From the NCBI GenBank assembly GCA_045801465.1, contig JBJMSU010000100.1, forward strand, positions 1 through 20,577: a stretch of 20,577 nucleotides of DNA, written 5' to 3'. Made by a program: the position numbers and the translations under genes. The notes below the pieces were generated by a model. The model was not told the DNA's origin. It saw only the letters and a program-made list of their open reading frames with translations, and made no database searches. This document shows, piece after piece, positions 1 to 5,943 of the stretch; positions within the stretch are counted from its first letter, which is position 1; each line of letters starts with the position of its first letter. This DNA is from DATFWC01 sp045801465. GTDB taxonomy: Bacteria; Pseudomonadota; Alphaproteobacteria; Rhizobiales; Xanthobacteraceae.

Positions 1-42
1 CAGATACAGCGCGAGGTGATCGCCCGGCAACTCCTCGGGTAG
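1..42 (+). CDS. Possible C-terminal end of an upstream gene (partial)
   Basis: The first 42 bases read without interruption as QIQREVIARQLLG followed by a TAG stop. The mix of residues is plausible for the end of a protein, and in-frame codons are mostly C/G-ending. Thirteen codons are too few to assign a family or even to be sure it is coding. If real, its end lies about 415 bases before the DUF993 gene, so it would not be tightly coupled to it. Confidence 0.25.
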   Translation, partial: QIQREVIARQLLG

Positions 43-457
43 GCACGTCGGTGGGGCCGGGGAAGGCGCGACAGGTTCGCTTCGGCAGTCCCTGAGACCA
101 GACGATGACGATAAGCGATCCTCCGCGAAGAGGTGAGGATAGGTGAAGCTCGACATGAACCGTGCGACGGGACCGGTCACCTGGGGGAGCCTGTGGCATG
201 GGACGAGCCATCGCCGATACTCTAAGAGGGACAGGAGCGAACCCTCTCGGTGGTCGACCCCGAGCTGCGCTACCACCACACGCCGGGTATCTATGTCCTC
301 ACCGGAGCTACCTTCCCGGCCTGCCCCAGCATCAGACCTCACCAGTGCCTTATGGCCGGTCTGCTACCGGGCAGCCGAGTGGCCCGTGGAGCACCTGAGA
401 AATCGGGAGGAACGTTAGCGATCTTCAAACCAGTCCCGAGCCAAGACAGGAGGCAAA
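43..457. other. Unassigned 415-bp leader region
   Basis: No convincing gene is visible here. A plus-strand reading frame at 143-418 (91 codons) and overlapping shorter frames exist, but they use AGG, CGG, ACC and TCT freely, show no family signature and have no good ribosome binding site. I looked for a group II intron domain V hairpin and for terminal inverted repeats of an insertion sequence and found neither. The segment ends in AGGAGG at 448-453, which belongs to the next gene. It may hold the promoter and a structured leader for the downstream catabolic genes, or be a decayed remnant. Confidence 0.4.
448..453 (+). promoter_or_regulatory. Ribosome binding site deciding a TTG start
   Basis: AGGAGG stands four bases before TTG at 458. 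It is the strongest Shine-Dalgarno match near the start of the DUF993 frame and supports the unusual TTG initiator; no ATG or GTG in that frame lies close to the expected N-terminus. Confidence 0.7.
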
Positions 458-1627
458 TTGACTGATCATCTTCTTCTACCGGACCCGAACGGCTCCCTCT
501 CGGCGTACACGCCGGGTCAGGGCACGACCTTCAACTGGCCGGTCGGGCCGCCAAAGAGCCGGGTAGCGTACGCCGCGGCTCACGTGGTGGCGGACCCGCT
601 CGCCGACGTGGACCCTACCACGCAGGCAGCTCTCGATTGGGAGGCGACACTCGCCTACAGACGTCACCTTTGGTCCTTGGGGCTCTCGGTTGCCGAGGCC
701 ATGGATACTGCCCAGAGGGGCATGGGGCTGGGGTGGGAAGCCTCCAAGGAACTGATCCGGCGCTCGGTTGCCGAGGCCCGCGCCTTCGGCCCGGACGCCG
801 GCATAGCCTGCGGCGCAGGGACCGACCAGCTGGAACTTTCGTCCAACACGACCCTCTCCGATATCGAAGGCGCCTACGAGGAGCAAGTCCGGTTCGTGGA
901 GGGCGAGGGGGGACAGGTGATCCTCATGGCGAGCCGGGCCCTCGCGGCCGTCGCCAAAGGACCCGAGGACTACGCACGGGTCTACGGCAAGATCCTCTCG
1001 CAAGTCTCTGAGCCGGTGATCATCCACTGGCTCGGCGAGATGTTCGACCCTGCGCTTGCCGGCTATTGGGGCGCTCCCGACCACATGGCCGCCATGGAGA
1101 CGTGCCTCGCCATCCTCCACGACCACGCGGCCAAGATCGACGGCGTGAAGATTTCACTCCTGTCGAAGGAGAAGGAAATCTCGATGCGCCGCCGGCTGCC
1201 GGCGGGCGTGCGCATGTATACGGGCGATGACTTCAATTATGCCGAGCTCATTGCCGGCGACGAAGAAGGATATTCCGACGCCCTGTTGGGCATCTTCGAT
1301 GCCATCGCGCCGGCAGCCTCCGCCGGCCTGGCGCGGCTCGCCGCCGGCGACCTGCAGGGATTTCATGGCATTCTCGAGCCGACCGTCCCCCTCGCCCGCC
1401 ACATCTTCAAGGCACCCACGCGGTTCTACAAAACCGGAGTCGTGTTCCTCGCCTGGCTCAATGGACTCCAGGATCATTTCATCATGGTCGGCTGCCAGGA
1501 GAGCGCACGCTCGCTCATTCATCTTGCCGAGCTGTTTCGCCTCGCCGACAAGGCACGCGTGCTGCACGATCCCGAACGCGCGGCGGCGCGGATGACGAGC
1601 CTGCTCGCCACGCACGGCCTGGCATGA
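458..1627 (+). CDS. DUF993 family TIM-barrel protein (dihydrodipicolinate synthase-like)
   Basis: The 389-aa product matches the DUF993 family, proteins related to dihydrodipicolinate synthase/N-acetylneuraminate lyase class I aldolases and usually found beside sugar isomerase and oxidoreductase genes. Recognisable blocks are RVAYAAAHVVADPLADVDP near residue 30, LAYRRHLWSLGLSVAEAMDT near 65, HWLGEMFDPALAGYWG near 190 and KIDGVKISLL near 230. Full family length is present. The TTG start is chosen because AGGAGG precedes it by four bases. The gene is followed after four bases by the isomerase gene, so the two are probably co-transcribed and act on the same substrate, which is unknown. Codon use in the first ~205 codons differs clearly from the rest: all six GGG glycine codons plus AGA and AGG lie there and none in the second part, suggesting a mosaic gene. 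Confidence 0.9.
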   Translation: MTDHLLLPDPNGSLSAYTPGQGTTFNWPVGPPKSRVAYAAAHVVADPLADVDPTTQAALDWEATLAYRRHLWSLGLSVAEAMDTAQRGMGLGWEASKELIRRSVAEARAFGPDAGIACGAGTDQLELSSNTTLSDIEGAYEEQVRFVEGEGGQVILMASRALAAVAKGPEDYARVYGKILSQVSEPVIIHWLGEMFDPALAGYWGAPDHMAAMETCLAILHDHAAKIDGVKISLLSKEKEISMRRRLPAGVRMYTGDDFNYAELIAGDEEGYSDALLGIFDAIAPAASAGLARLAAGDLQGFHGILEPTVPLARHIFKAPTRFYKTGVVFLAWLNGLQDHFIMVGCQESARSLIHLAELFRLADKARVLHDPERAAARMTSLLATHGLA

Positions 1628-1631
1628 GTCG

Positions 1632-2450
1632 ATGCGCACGGAAGGCCTGTCCATCAATCTCGCCACAGTGCGTGCGCAATGGACGCTGCGCGAAGCGGTC
1701 GAGGGATGCCGGCGCCACGGCATCGGCGCGATCGACCCATGGCGCGATCAGGTCGCCGCGGCCGGATTGTCCGAGGCGGTCCGCTGCGTCAAGGACAATG
1801 GCATGCGCGTTACGGGCTATTGCCGCGGCGGCATGTTTCCCGCTCCCGATGCCACGGCGCGGCGGAGCGCGATCGACGACAACAAGCGCGCGGTGGATGA
1901 AGCGGCCGCACTCGGCGCCGAATGCCTCGTCCTGGTGGTGGGAGGCCTGGCCGCCGGCTCGCGCGACCTCGCTGCGGCCCGCGCCATGGTGACGGACGGC
2001 ATCGCGCAGATCCTTCCGCACGCCCGCGCCTGCCAAATCCCGCTCGCCATCGAGCCGCTGCACCCGATGTATGCAGCGGACCGCGCCTGCGTGAACACGC
2101 TGCGGCACGCGCTCGACATCTGCGACGCCTTGGGGGACGGCGTCGGCGTCGCGGTCGACACCTATCATGTGTGGTGGGACCCGGAGCTGGAAACGCAGAT
2201 CGCCCGCGCCGGCAGGCGAATCCTCGCGCATCATATCTGCGACTGGCTGGTGCCGACGCGCGATCTCCTCAATGACCGCGGCATGATGGGCGACGGCGTC
2301 ATCGACTTTCGCCGCATCCGCGCCTGGATCGAGGCGGCGGGCTATACCGGCCCGCAGGAGGTCGAGATCTTCTCGGCCGCCGACTGGTGGACGAAGGACC
2401 CCGACGAGGTGCTGCGAATCTGCATCGAGCGCTACAATCAGGTGTGCTGA
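1632..2450 (+). CDS. Sugar phosphate isomerase/epimerase family protein
   Basis: A 272-aa TIM-barrel protein of the xylose isomerase-like (AP endonuclease 2) superfamily, which interconverts or epimerises sugars and sugar acids with a divalent metal. Expected metal-site positions are visible: E141 in IEPLHP, D176 and H179 in VAVDTYHVWWDPEL, the HH pair at 200-201 in AHHICDW, and E243/E245 in QEVEIFS. There is no signal peptide, so it is cytoplasmic. ATG at 1632 lies four bases after the DUF993 stop, and the class II aldolase follows 19 bases downstream. Together the three genes look like a small catabolic pathway for a sugar or polyol derivative; the exact substrate cannot be read from the sequence. 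Confidence 0.85.
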   Translation: MRTEGLSINLATVRAQWTLREAVEGCRRHGIGAIDPWRDQVAAAGLSEAVRCVKDNGMRVTGYCRGGMFPAPDATARRSAIDDNKRAVDEAAALGAECLVLVVGGLAAGSRDLAAARAMVTDGIAQILPHARACQIPLAIEPLHPMYAADRACVNTLRHALDICDALGDGVGVAVDTYHVWWDPELETQIARAGRRILAHHICDWLVPTRDLLNDRGMMGDGVIDFRRIRAWIEAAGYTGPQEVEIFSAADWWTKDPDEVLRICIERYNQVC

Positions 2451-2469
2451 ATCGACGAGGCAAACAACC

Positions 2470-3204
2470 ATGACCGATGTATTGCGCGAAACACTGACCA
2501 ATGCCGGGCGCGTGCTGGCGAGCGAGGGCCAGGGCGACTATGTCGCCGGCCACATCAGCGTGCGGGTGCCCAACGCGCCGGAGCGCTTTCTCATGAAGCC
2601 CGCCGGCATCGGCCTCGAAGAGATGACGGCGGACAACATCATCACCGTCGACATCGAAGGCAAGAAGGTCGAAGGATCGATGTCGCGCCACAACGAGGTG
2701 TTCATCCACACGGAAGTCTTGCGCGCGCGGCCCGACATTCAGGCCGTCATCCACACGCATCCGCCGCACGCGGTGGCGTTCTCCTCCTTGGGACGAGCGC
2801 TGCTGCCGGTGGGCAACGACGGCGTGACGTTCATCGACCTGCCGATCTTTTCCGAGACCACCGACCTGATCATCACGCAGGCACGCGGCCAGGCGGTGGC
2901 GCGCTGCCTCGGCGAGTGCCCGGCGCTGATCCTGCGCAATCACGGCATTGTCACCGCAGGCCGCAGCATCGAAGAGGCGGTGTGGATCGCGCTCAAACTT
3001 GAGAAGGCCTGCCGCGTGCAGATGCTGGCCGAAGCGGCCGGCGGTCCGAAGCTCGTGGCCGAGGGCGAGGACCTGCAGAAGAAGCGTAAACGCTCCAACC
3101 GTCCCGACCTGCACACCAACGTCTTCAACTACCTGGTCCGGCGCTGGCACTGCGCGCACGGCGCCGAGGTCAAGGTTCCGCACGTGAAGGCGTTCGAGAT
3201 GTGA
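2470..3204 (+). CDS. Class II aldolase/adducin family protein
   Basis: The 244-aa protein has the zinc-dependent class II aldolase fold of the fuculose-phosphate aldolase/ribulose-phosphate epimerase (FucA/AraD) group. The zinc ligands are in place: H95 and H97 in IHTHPPHA and H158 in LRNHGIVTAG. E76 in RHNEVFIHTEV is a candidate catalytic acid. Length fits a full single-domain enzyme with a C-terminal extension (RWHCAHGAEVKVPH). It probably cleaves or decarboxylates a sugar-phosphate or keto-acid produced by the preceding isomerase. The start has GAGGCAAACAACC upstream of ATG, giving a usable ribosome binding site. It appears to be the last gene of the unit, since the 74-bp palindromic repeat follows within eleven bases. 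Confidence 0.87.
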   Translation: MTDVLRETLTNAGRVLASEGQGDYVAGHISVRVPNAPERFLMKPAGIGLEEMTADNIITVDIEGKKVEGSMSRHNEVFIHTEVLRARPDIQAVIHTHPPHAVAFSSLGRALLPVGNDGVTFIDLPIFSETTDLIITQARGQAVARCLGECPALILRNHGIVTAGRSIEEAVWIALKLEKACRVQMLAEAAGGPKLVAEGEDLQKKRKRSNRPDLHTNVFNYLVRRWHCAHGAEVKVPHVKAFEM

Positions 3205-3214
3205 GGCGCTAGCT

Positions 3215-3288
3215 AGTGCCGCCGATTTGAAGTTCCTACACCACCTGCCGCAAGCTCGTTTAGGAACTTCAAATCGAAAGCGGCACTA
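3215..3288. repeat. 74-bp dispersed palindromic repeat, copy 1
   Basis: This segment is identical over 74 bases to 16717-16790. It is a near-perfect inverted repeat: the left arm begins AGTGCCGCCGATTTGAAG and the right arm ends CTTCAAATCGAAAGCGGCACT. The arms pair over 24 positions with a single three-base bulge, around a loop of about 22 bases. It starts eleven bases after the class II aldolase stop, so it may also end or stabilise that transcript. It carries no coding sequence and resembles a REP/MITE-type element. TA borders this copy on both sides, but copy 2 lacks the left TA, so a target duplication is not established. Confidence 0.9.
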
Positions 3289-3338
3289 GAAGCGCATAGG
3301 GTTTCCTAGTGCCTGTTTGCTTCCGAATCGGACGGAAC

Positions 3339-4232
3339 ATGGTCGAGCCGCCGCGGCTGAACCGGAGGAGGTCGCCTCTGATCCGGCTGTGGGTCGGCCT
3401 GCTGCGCGCGCTGGCGCGCCCGCCGTTCCAAGACGAGCTCGGCCGCAAGGGACTGTTCGAGCGCATCAGCCGGGCGCAGCCGCACAAGGTGCATCGCGTG
3501 GAGCTCACCCTGCCCGGCTGGCCGCTCTGGCAGCGTCCGCTGCGCATCGCGTTCTTGTCCGATTTCCATACCGGCTCGCATGCGGGCGACGTGGCACGGC
3601 TCGCCGCGATCGTCGAGGAAGCGGCGGGCTTTGCTCCCGATCTCGCGCTGTTCGGCGGCGACTACGTCAACCTGCAGCCGTTCGGCGGCGGCCGCGTGCC
3701 GCCGCGCGTCATCGCCGAGATTCTCGCCCGCCTCACCCCCTCGTACGGGCGGTTTGCGGTGCTGGGCAATCACGATGTCTACTACAGTGCGCAGGAGGTC
3801 GCCGATGCGCTGCGCGATCACGGCATCGCCGTTCTCGACGATGAGCGGCGCACGTTCGTCCATGAAGGCAGCACGGTGAACGTCGTCGGCATCCCCGACG
3901 CGCACGTCACCAGGGCCGAGCCGCGCGCGCTGCTCGAAAGCTTGCCCGACGCGCCGACCCTGGTTCTCGCCCATGATCCGGTCTGGTTCGCGTACATGCC
4001 GCAAGGACCGCACCTCATGCTCGCCGGCCACACGCACGGCGGCCAGATCATCATCCCGCGCATCGGACCCCTGATCAACGCCAGCAAGGCGCCGCTGCGC
4101 TGGAGCCATGGGCTGGTGGTCGAGGATGGACGGGCGCTCTACGTGACCAGCGGGCTCGGCACCAGCGGAGTGCCGCTGCGCATCGGCGTTCCACCGGAAT
4201 ATGCCGTCATCGAGGTGACCGGCGCGGCGTGA
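3339..4232 (+). CDS. Calcineurin-like metallophosphoesterase (YkuE-like)
   Basis: The 297-aa product carries the full set of metallophosphoesterase motifs: D75 and H77 in SDFHTG, D108 in GGDYVN, N144-H145-D146 in GNHD, H212 in AHDP and H231/H233 in GHTHGGQ. These bind two metal ions for phosphoester hydrolysis. The GHTHGGQ form is typical of YkuE-type membrane-associated phosphoesterases. Here the N-terminus is basic and lacks a clear membrane helix, so location is uncertain. I use ATG at 3339. A GTG ten codons upstream (3309) is in frame but lies within sequence resembling the flank of repeat copy 2. The substrate is unknown. The methyltransferase gene follows on the same strand. Confidence 0.85.
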   Translation: MVEPPRLNRRRSPLIRLWVGLLRALARPPFQDELGRKGLFERISRAQPHKVHRVELTLPGWPLWQRPLRIAFLSDFHTGSHAGDVARLAAIVEEAAGFAPDLALFGGDYVNLQPFGGGRVPPRVIAEILARLTPSYGRFAVLGNHDVYYSAQEVADALRDHGIAVLDDERRTFVHEGSTVNVVGIPDAHVTRAEPRALLESLPDAPTLVLAHDPVWFAYMPQGPHLMLAGHTHGGQIIIPRIGPLINASKAPLRWSHGLVVEDGRALYVTSGLGTSGVPLRIGVPPEYAVIEVTGAA

Positions 4233-4239
4233 GAACCGG

Positions 4240-4245
4240 TTGACA
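4240..4245 (+). promoter_or_regulatory. Possible -35 hexamer before the methyltransferase gene
   Basis: A perfect TTGACA lies just after the phosphoesterase stop and about 50 bases before the methyltransferase start. The matching -10 region at normal spacing is poor (AAGCTG), so this is only a candidate sigma-70-type promoter. Confidence 0.25.
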
Positions 4246-4295
4246 ATCGAAGCGCCGCGGCCAAGCTGCCCCGGCGCAGCGGGGTGCCTCGTTTC

Positions 4296-5027
4296 ATGAT
4301 TCTGGCCAATTTTCCTTTGAAATATGTGCTGCACAAATCGGTGATGGCGGCATTTCAGCTCTTCGACACCGGCCGGCTGCATCCCGCGCGCGAGCGGGCG
4401 ATTCGCGATCTTAACCGCAGCGTCGATTATGTCGAAAGCCATATGCCGGACGCGCTCGGGCTGGAGACGCAAAAGGACCTGCTCGCCTACGCGCTGGCGC
4501 AGACTGCGGTGGCGGGCCACTGCCTGGAATTCGGCGTGTTTGGCGGCGGCACGATCCGTTTCATCGCCAAGGAGCTGCGCCGGCGCGGAAAGGGCGATCT
4601 CACCATTCACGGCTTCGACAGCTTCGAGGGCCTGCCGCAAGCGTGGGGCGGCTTCAATCTCGGACAAGCGGCCTTTTCGCGCGGTGGCAAGCTGCCGCGC
4701 GTTCCCGCCAACGTCGTTCTGCACAAGGGCCTCTTCCGCGACACCATCCCGAAATGGCGCGAGACGGTGGCGGGACCGGTCGCGTTCCTGCACGTCGACT
4801 GCGACCTCTATGCCTCGACCATGGACGTGCTCTCAGGCTTGAGCCAGCGCCTGCAGGCCGGCACCGTCATCGTGTTCGACGAGTACTTCAACTACCCGAA
4901 CTGGCAGCAGCACGAATTCAAAGCGTGGCGCGAATTCGTCGCCGAGCGCGGCGTGTCCTACGAATACCTCGCCTTCGCGCGCCAGCAGGTCGCCTTGCGC
5001 ATCCGCGGAGTGGGCAAAGGGGGGTGA
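4296..5027 (+). CDS. TylF/MycF-type class I SAM-dependent methyltransferase
   Basis: The 243-aa protein resembles the macrocin O-methyltransferase (TylF) family. The SAM-binding glycine loop is seen as LEFGVFGGGT near residues 77-86, followed by HGFDSFEGLP, then the acidic block LHVDCDLYASTMDVL and VFDEYFNYPNW, which in TylF enzymes surround the metal and active site. Such enzymes O-methylate sugars or other hydroxyls. The exact acceptor is not known, and homologues also occur away from antibiotic clusters. ATG at 4296 is preceded by GGGG about nine bases upstream; a GTG at 4284 in the same frame would add four residues. It converges with the SWIM gene, leaving thirteen bases between the two stops. 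Confidence 0.85.
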   Translation: MILANFPLKYVLHKSVMAAFQLFDTGRLHPARERAIRDLNRSVDYVESHMPDALGLETQKDLLAYALAQTAVAGHCLEFGVFGGGTIRFIAKELRRRGKGDLTIHGFDSFEGLPQAWGGFNLGQAAFSRGGKLPRVPANVVLHKGLFRDTIPKWRETVAGPVAFLHVDCDLYASTMDVLSGLSQRLQAGTVIVFDEYFNYPNWQQHEFKAWREFVAERGVSYEYLAFARQQVALRIRGVGKGG

Positions 5028-5040
5028 CACGCAATCATTG

Positions 5041-5943
5041 TTAGCGCGACAGGTGAGACCGCTGCCGCGTGTGCTTTTTCTTGGCGGCGGCTTTGCTTCG
5101 CGTTTGCCGCCGGCCCCTCTTCTTCGCAGCCGGTGTCCTGGTTGCCGCCGATGTGTTGTGTCCTGTGGCGGTCGCGCGTCGCCGCGGTGGCTTTGCAGGG
5201 GCGGTGGGTGCGGTCGAAGCGACCGCATCGGCCATCTCCAGTCCGAACAGGGCCGCGACGTCGCCGTCGTCGAGCACTTTCGCTGCGGCGGCCGTCGATT
5301 GCGTGAATGAGAGATCCTGTCCGGCGTGGGCGATGAGCTCGTTCTCATCGACGCCGCGCAGCACGAAGAGAAGCCGCGGCTCTTGGTCGAGCCGGGCGCC
5401 GACCCCGTAGAGCACCGCGGCGACGTGCTTGCACATGTCGGCCCAGTCCGGGCAGCTGCAGGTGAGCTTGATCTCCTTGGGCGAGGGAAAGAGGCCGTCA
5501 CCTTGCCGGCACACCCGGTCCATGACGGCTTTGGCCAGGCGGCCGTGCAGGAGCTCCACCAGCGAATCGATGCCGCCGGCGCAATCGCGGCAGATGGCGC
5601 GCCAGTGCTGGCCTGCGACCGTCTTGATGGTCGCCTTCACGGTATAGAGATCGGAGCCGCTGACCATGGCGGCGACTTCGCCCTTGGCGATCTGCAGATC
5701 GACGACGCACCCGTTGCGCACATAGGAGCGGCCGCGCGGAAGCCGGTTGGCATAATCGCTATAGCGCTCGAGATTGGTGCACCAGGCCTGGCCCCAGAAG
5801 CTCGTCGCAATCTTGCGGCCCTCGATGGTGACCGGGGCCACGGCCTGCCCGCGTTTCTTGAGCGCGGCCAGCTCGCGTTTGGCTTGAGACTGCCGCTGCG
5901 CCATCGAGGCACGGGGATAGAATGGCCAATCATAGAAGCTCAT
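5041..5943 (-). CDS. SWIM zinc-finger protein
   Basis: The 300-aa product contains a SWIM zinc finger, CSCPDWADMCKH, with C162, C164, C171 and H173 as ligands (CxC-x6-CxH). SWIM domains bind DNA or protein and are regularly paired with SNF2 ATPases in bacteria. The N-terminal part (FWGQAWCTNLERYSDYANRL, LPRGRSYVRNG) is the conserved region of this family. The C-terminal ~50 residues are rich in Ala, Lys and Arg, resembling a histone-like nucleic-acid-binding tail. The ATG at 5943 overlaps the SNF2 stop as ATGA, so the protein is probably made by translational coupling and works with the ATPase. A longer frame extending upstream to 6114 is only a shadow of the SNF2 gene. Confidence 0.88.
   Translation of the reverse strand: MSFYDWPFYPRASMAQRQSQAKRELAALKKRGQAVAPVTIEGRKIATSFWGQAWCTNLERYSDYANRLPRGRSYVRNGCVVDLQIAKGEVAAMVSGSDLYTVKATIKTVAGQHWRAICRDCAGGIDSLVELLHGRLAKAVMDRVCRQGDGLFPSPKEIKLTCSCPDWADMCKHVAAVLYGVGARLDQEPRLLFVLRGVDENELIAHAGQDLSFTQSTAAAAKVLDDGDVAALFGLEMADAVASTAPTAPAKPPRRRATATGHNTSAATRTPAAKKRGRRQTRSKAAAKKKHTRQRSHLSR

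Noticed and set aside
143..418. 91-codon frame in the leader region
   Set aside because: No family likeness, no good ribosome binding site, and competing open frames of equal quality on the same strand.
43..457. Group II intron or insertion-sequence end
   Set aside because: GTGCGAC at 161 recalls an intron 5' end, but no domain V hairpin or reverse transcriptase is present, and no terminal inverted repeat was found.
3306..4793. Long minus-strand frame of 495 codons opposite the phosphoesterase and methyltransferase genes
   Set aside because: It is an antisense shadow of two genes with clear family motifs, a common effect of high GC at third codon positions; its translation is Arg/Ala/Gln-rich and matches no family.
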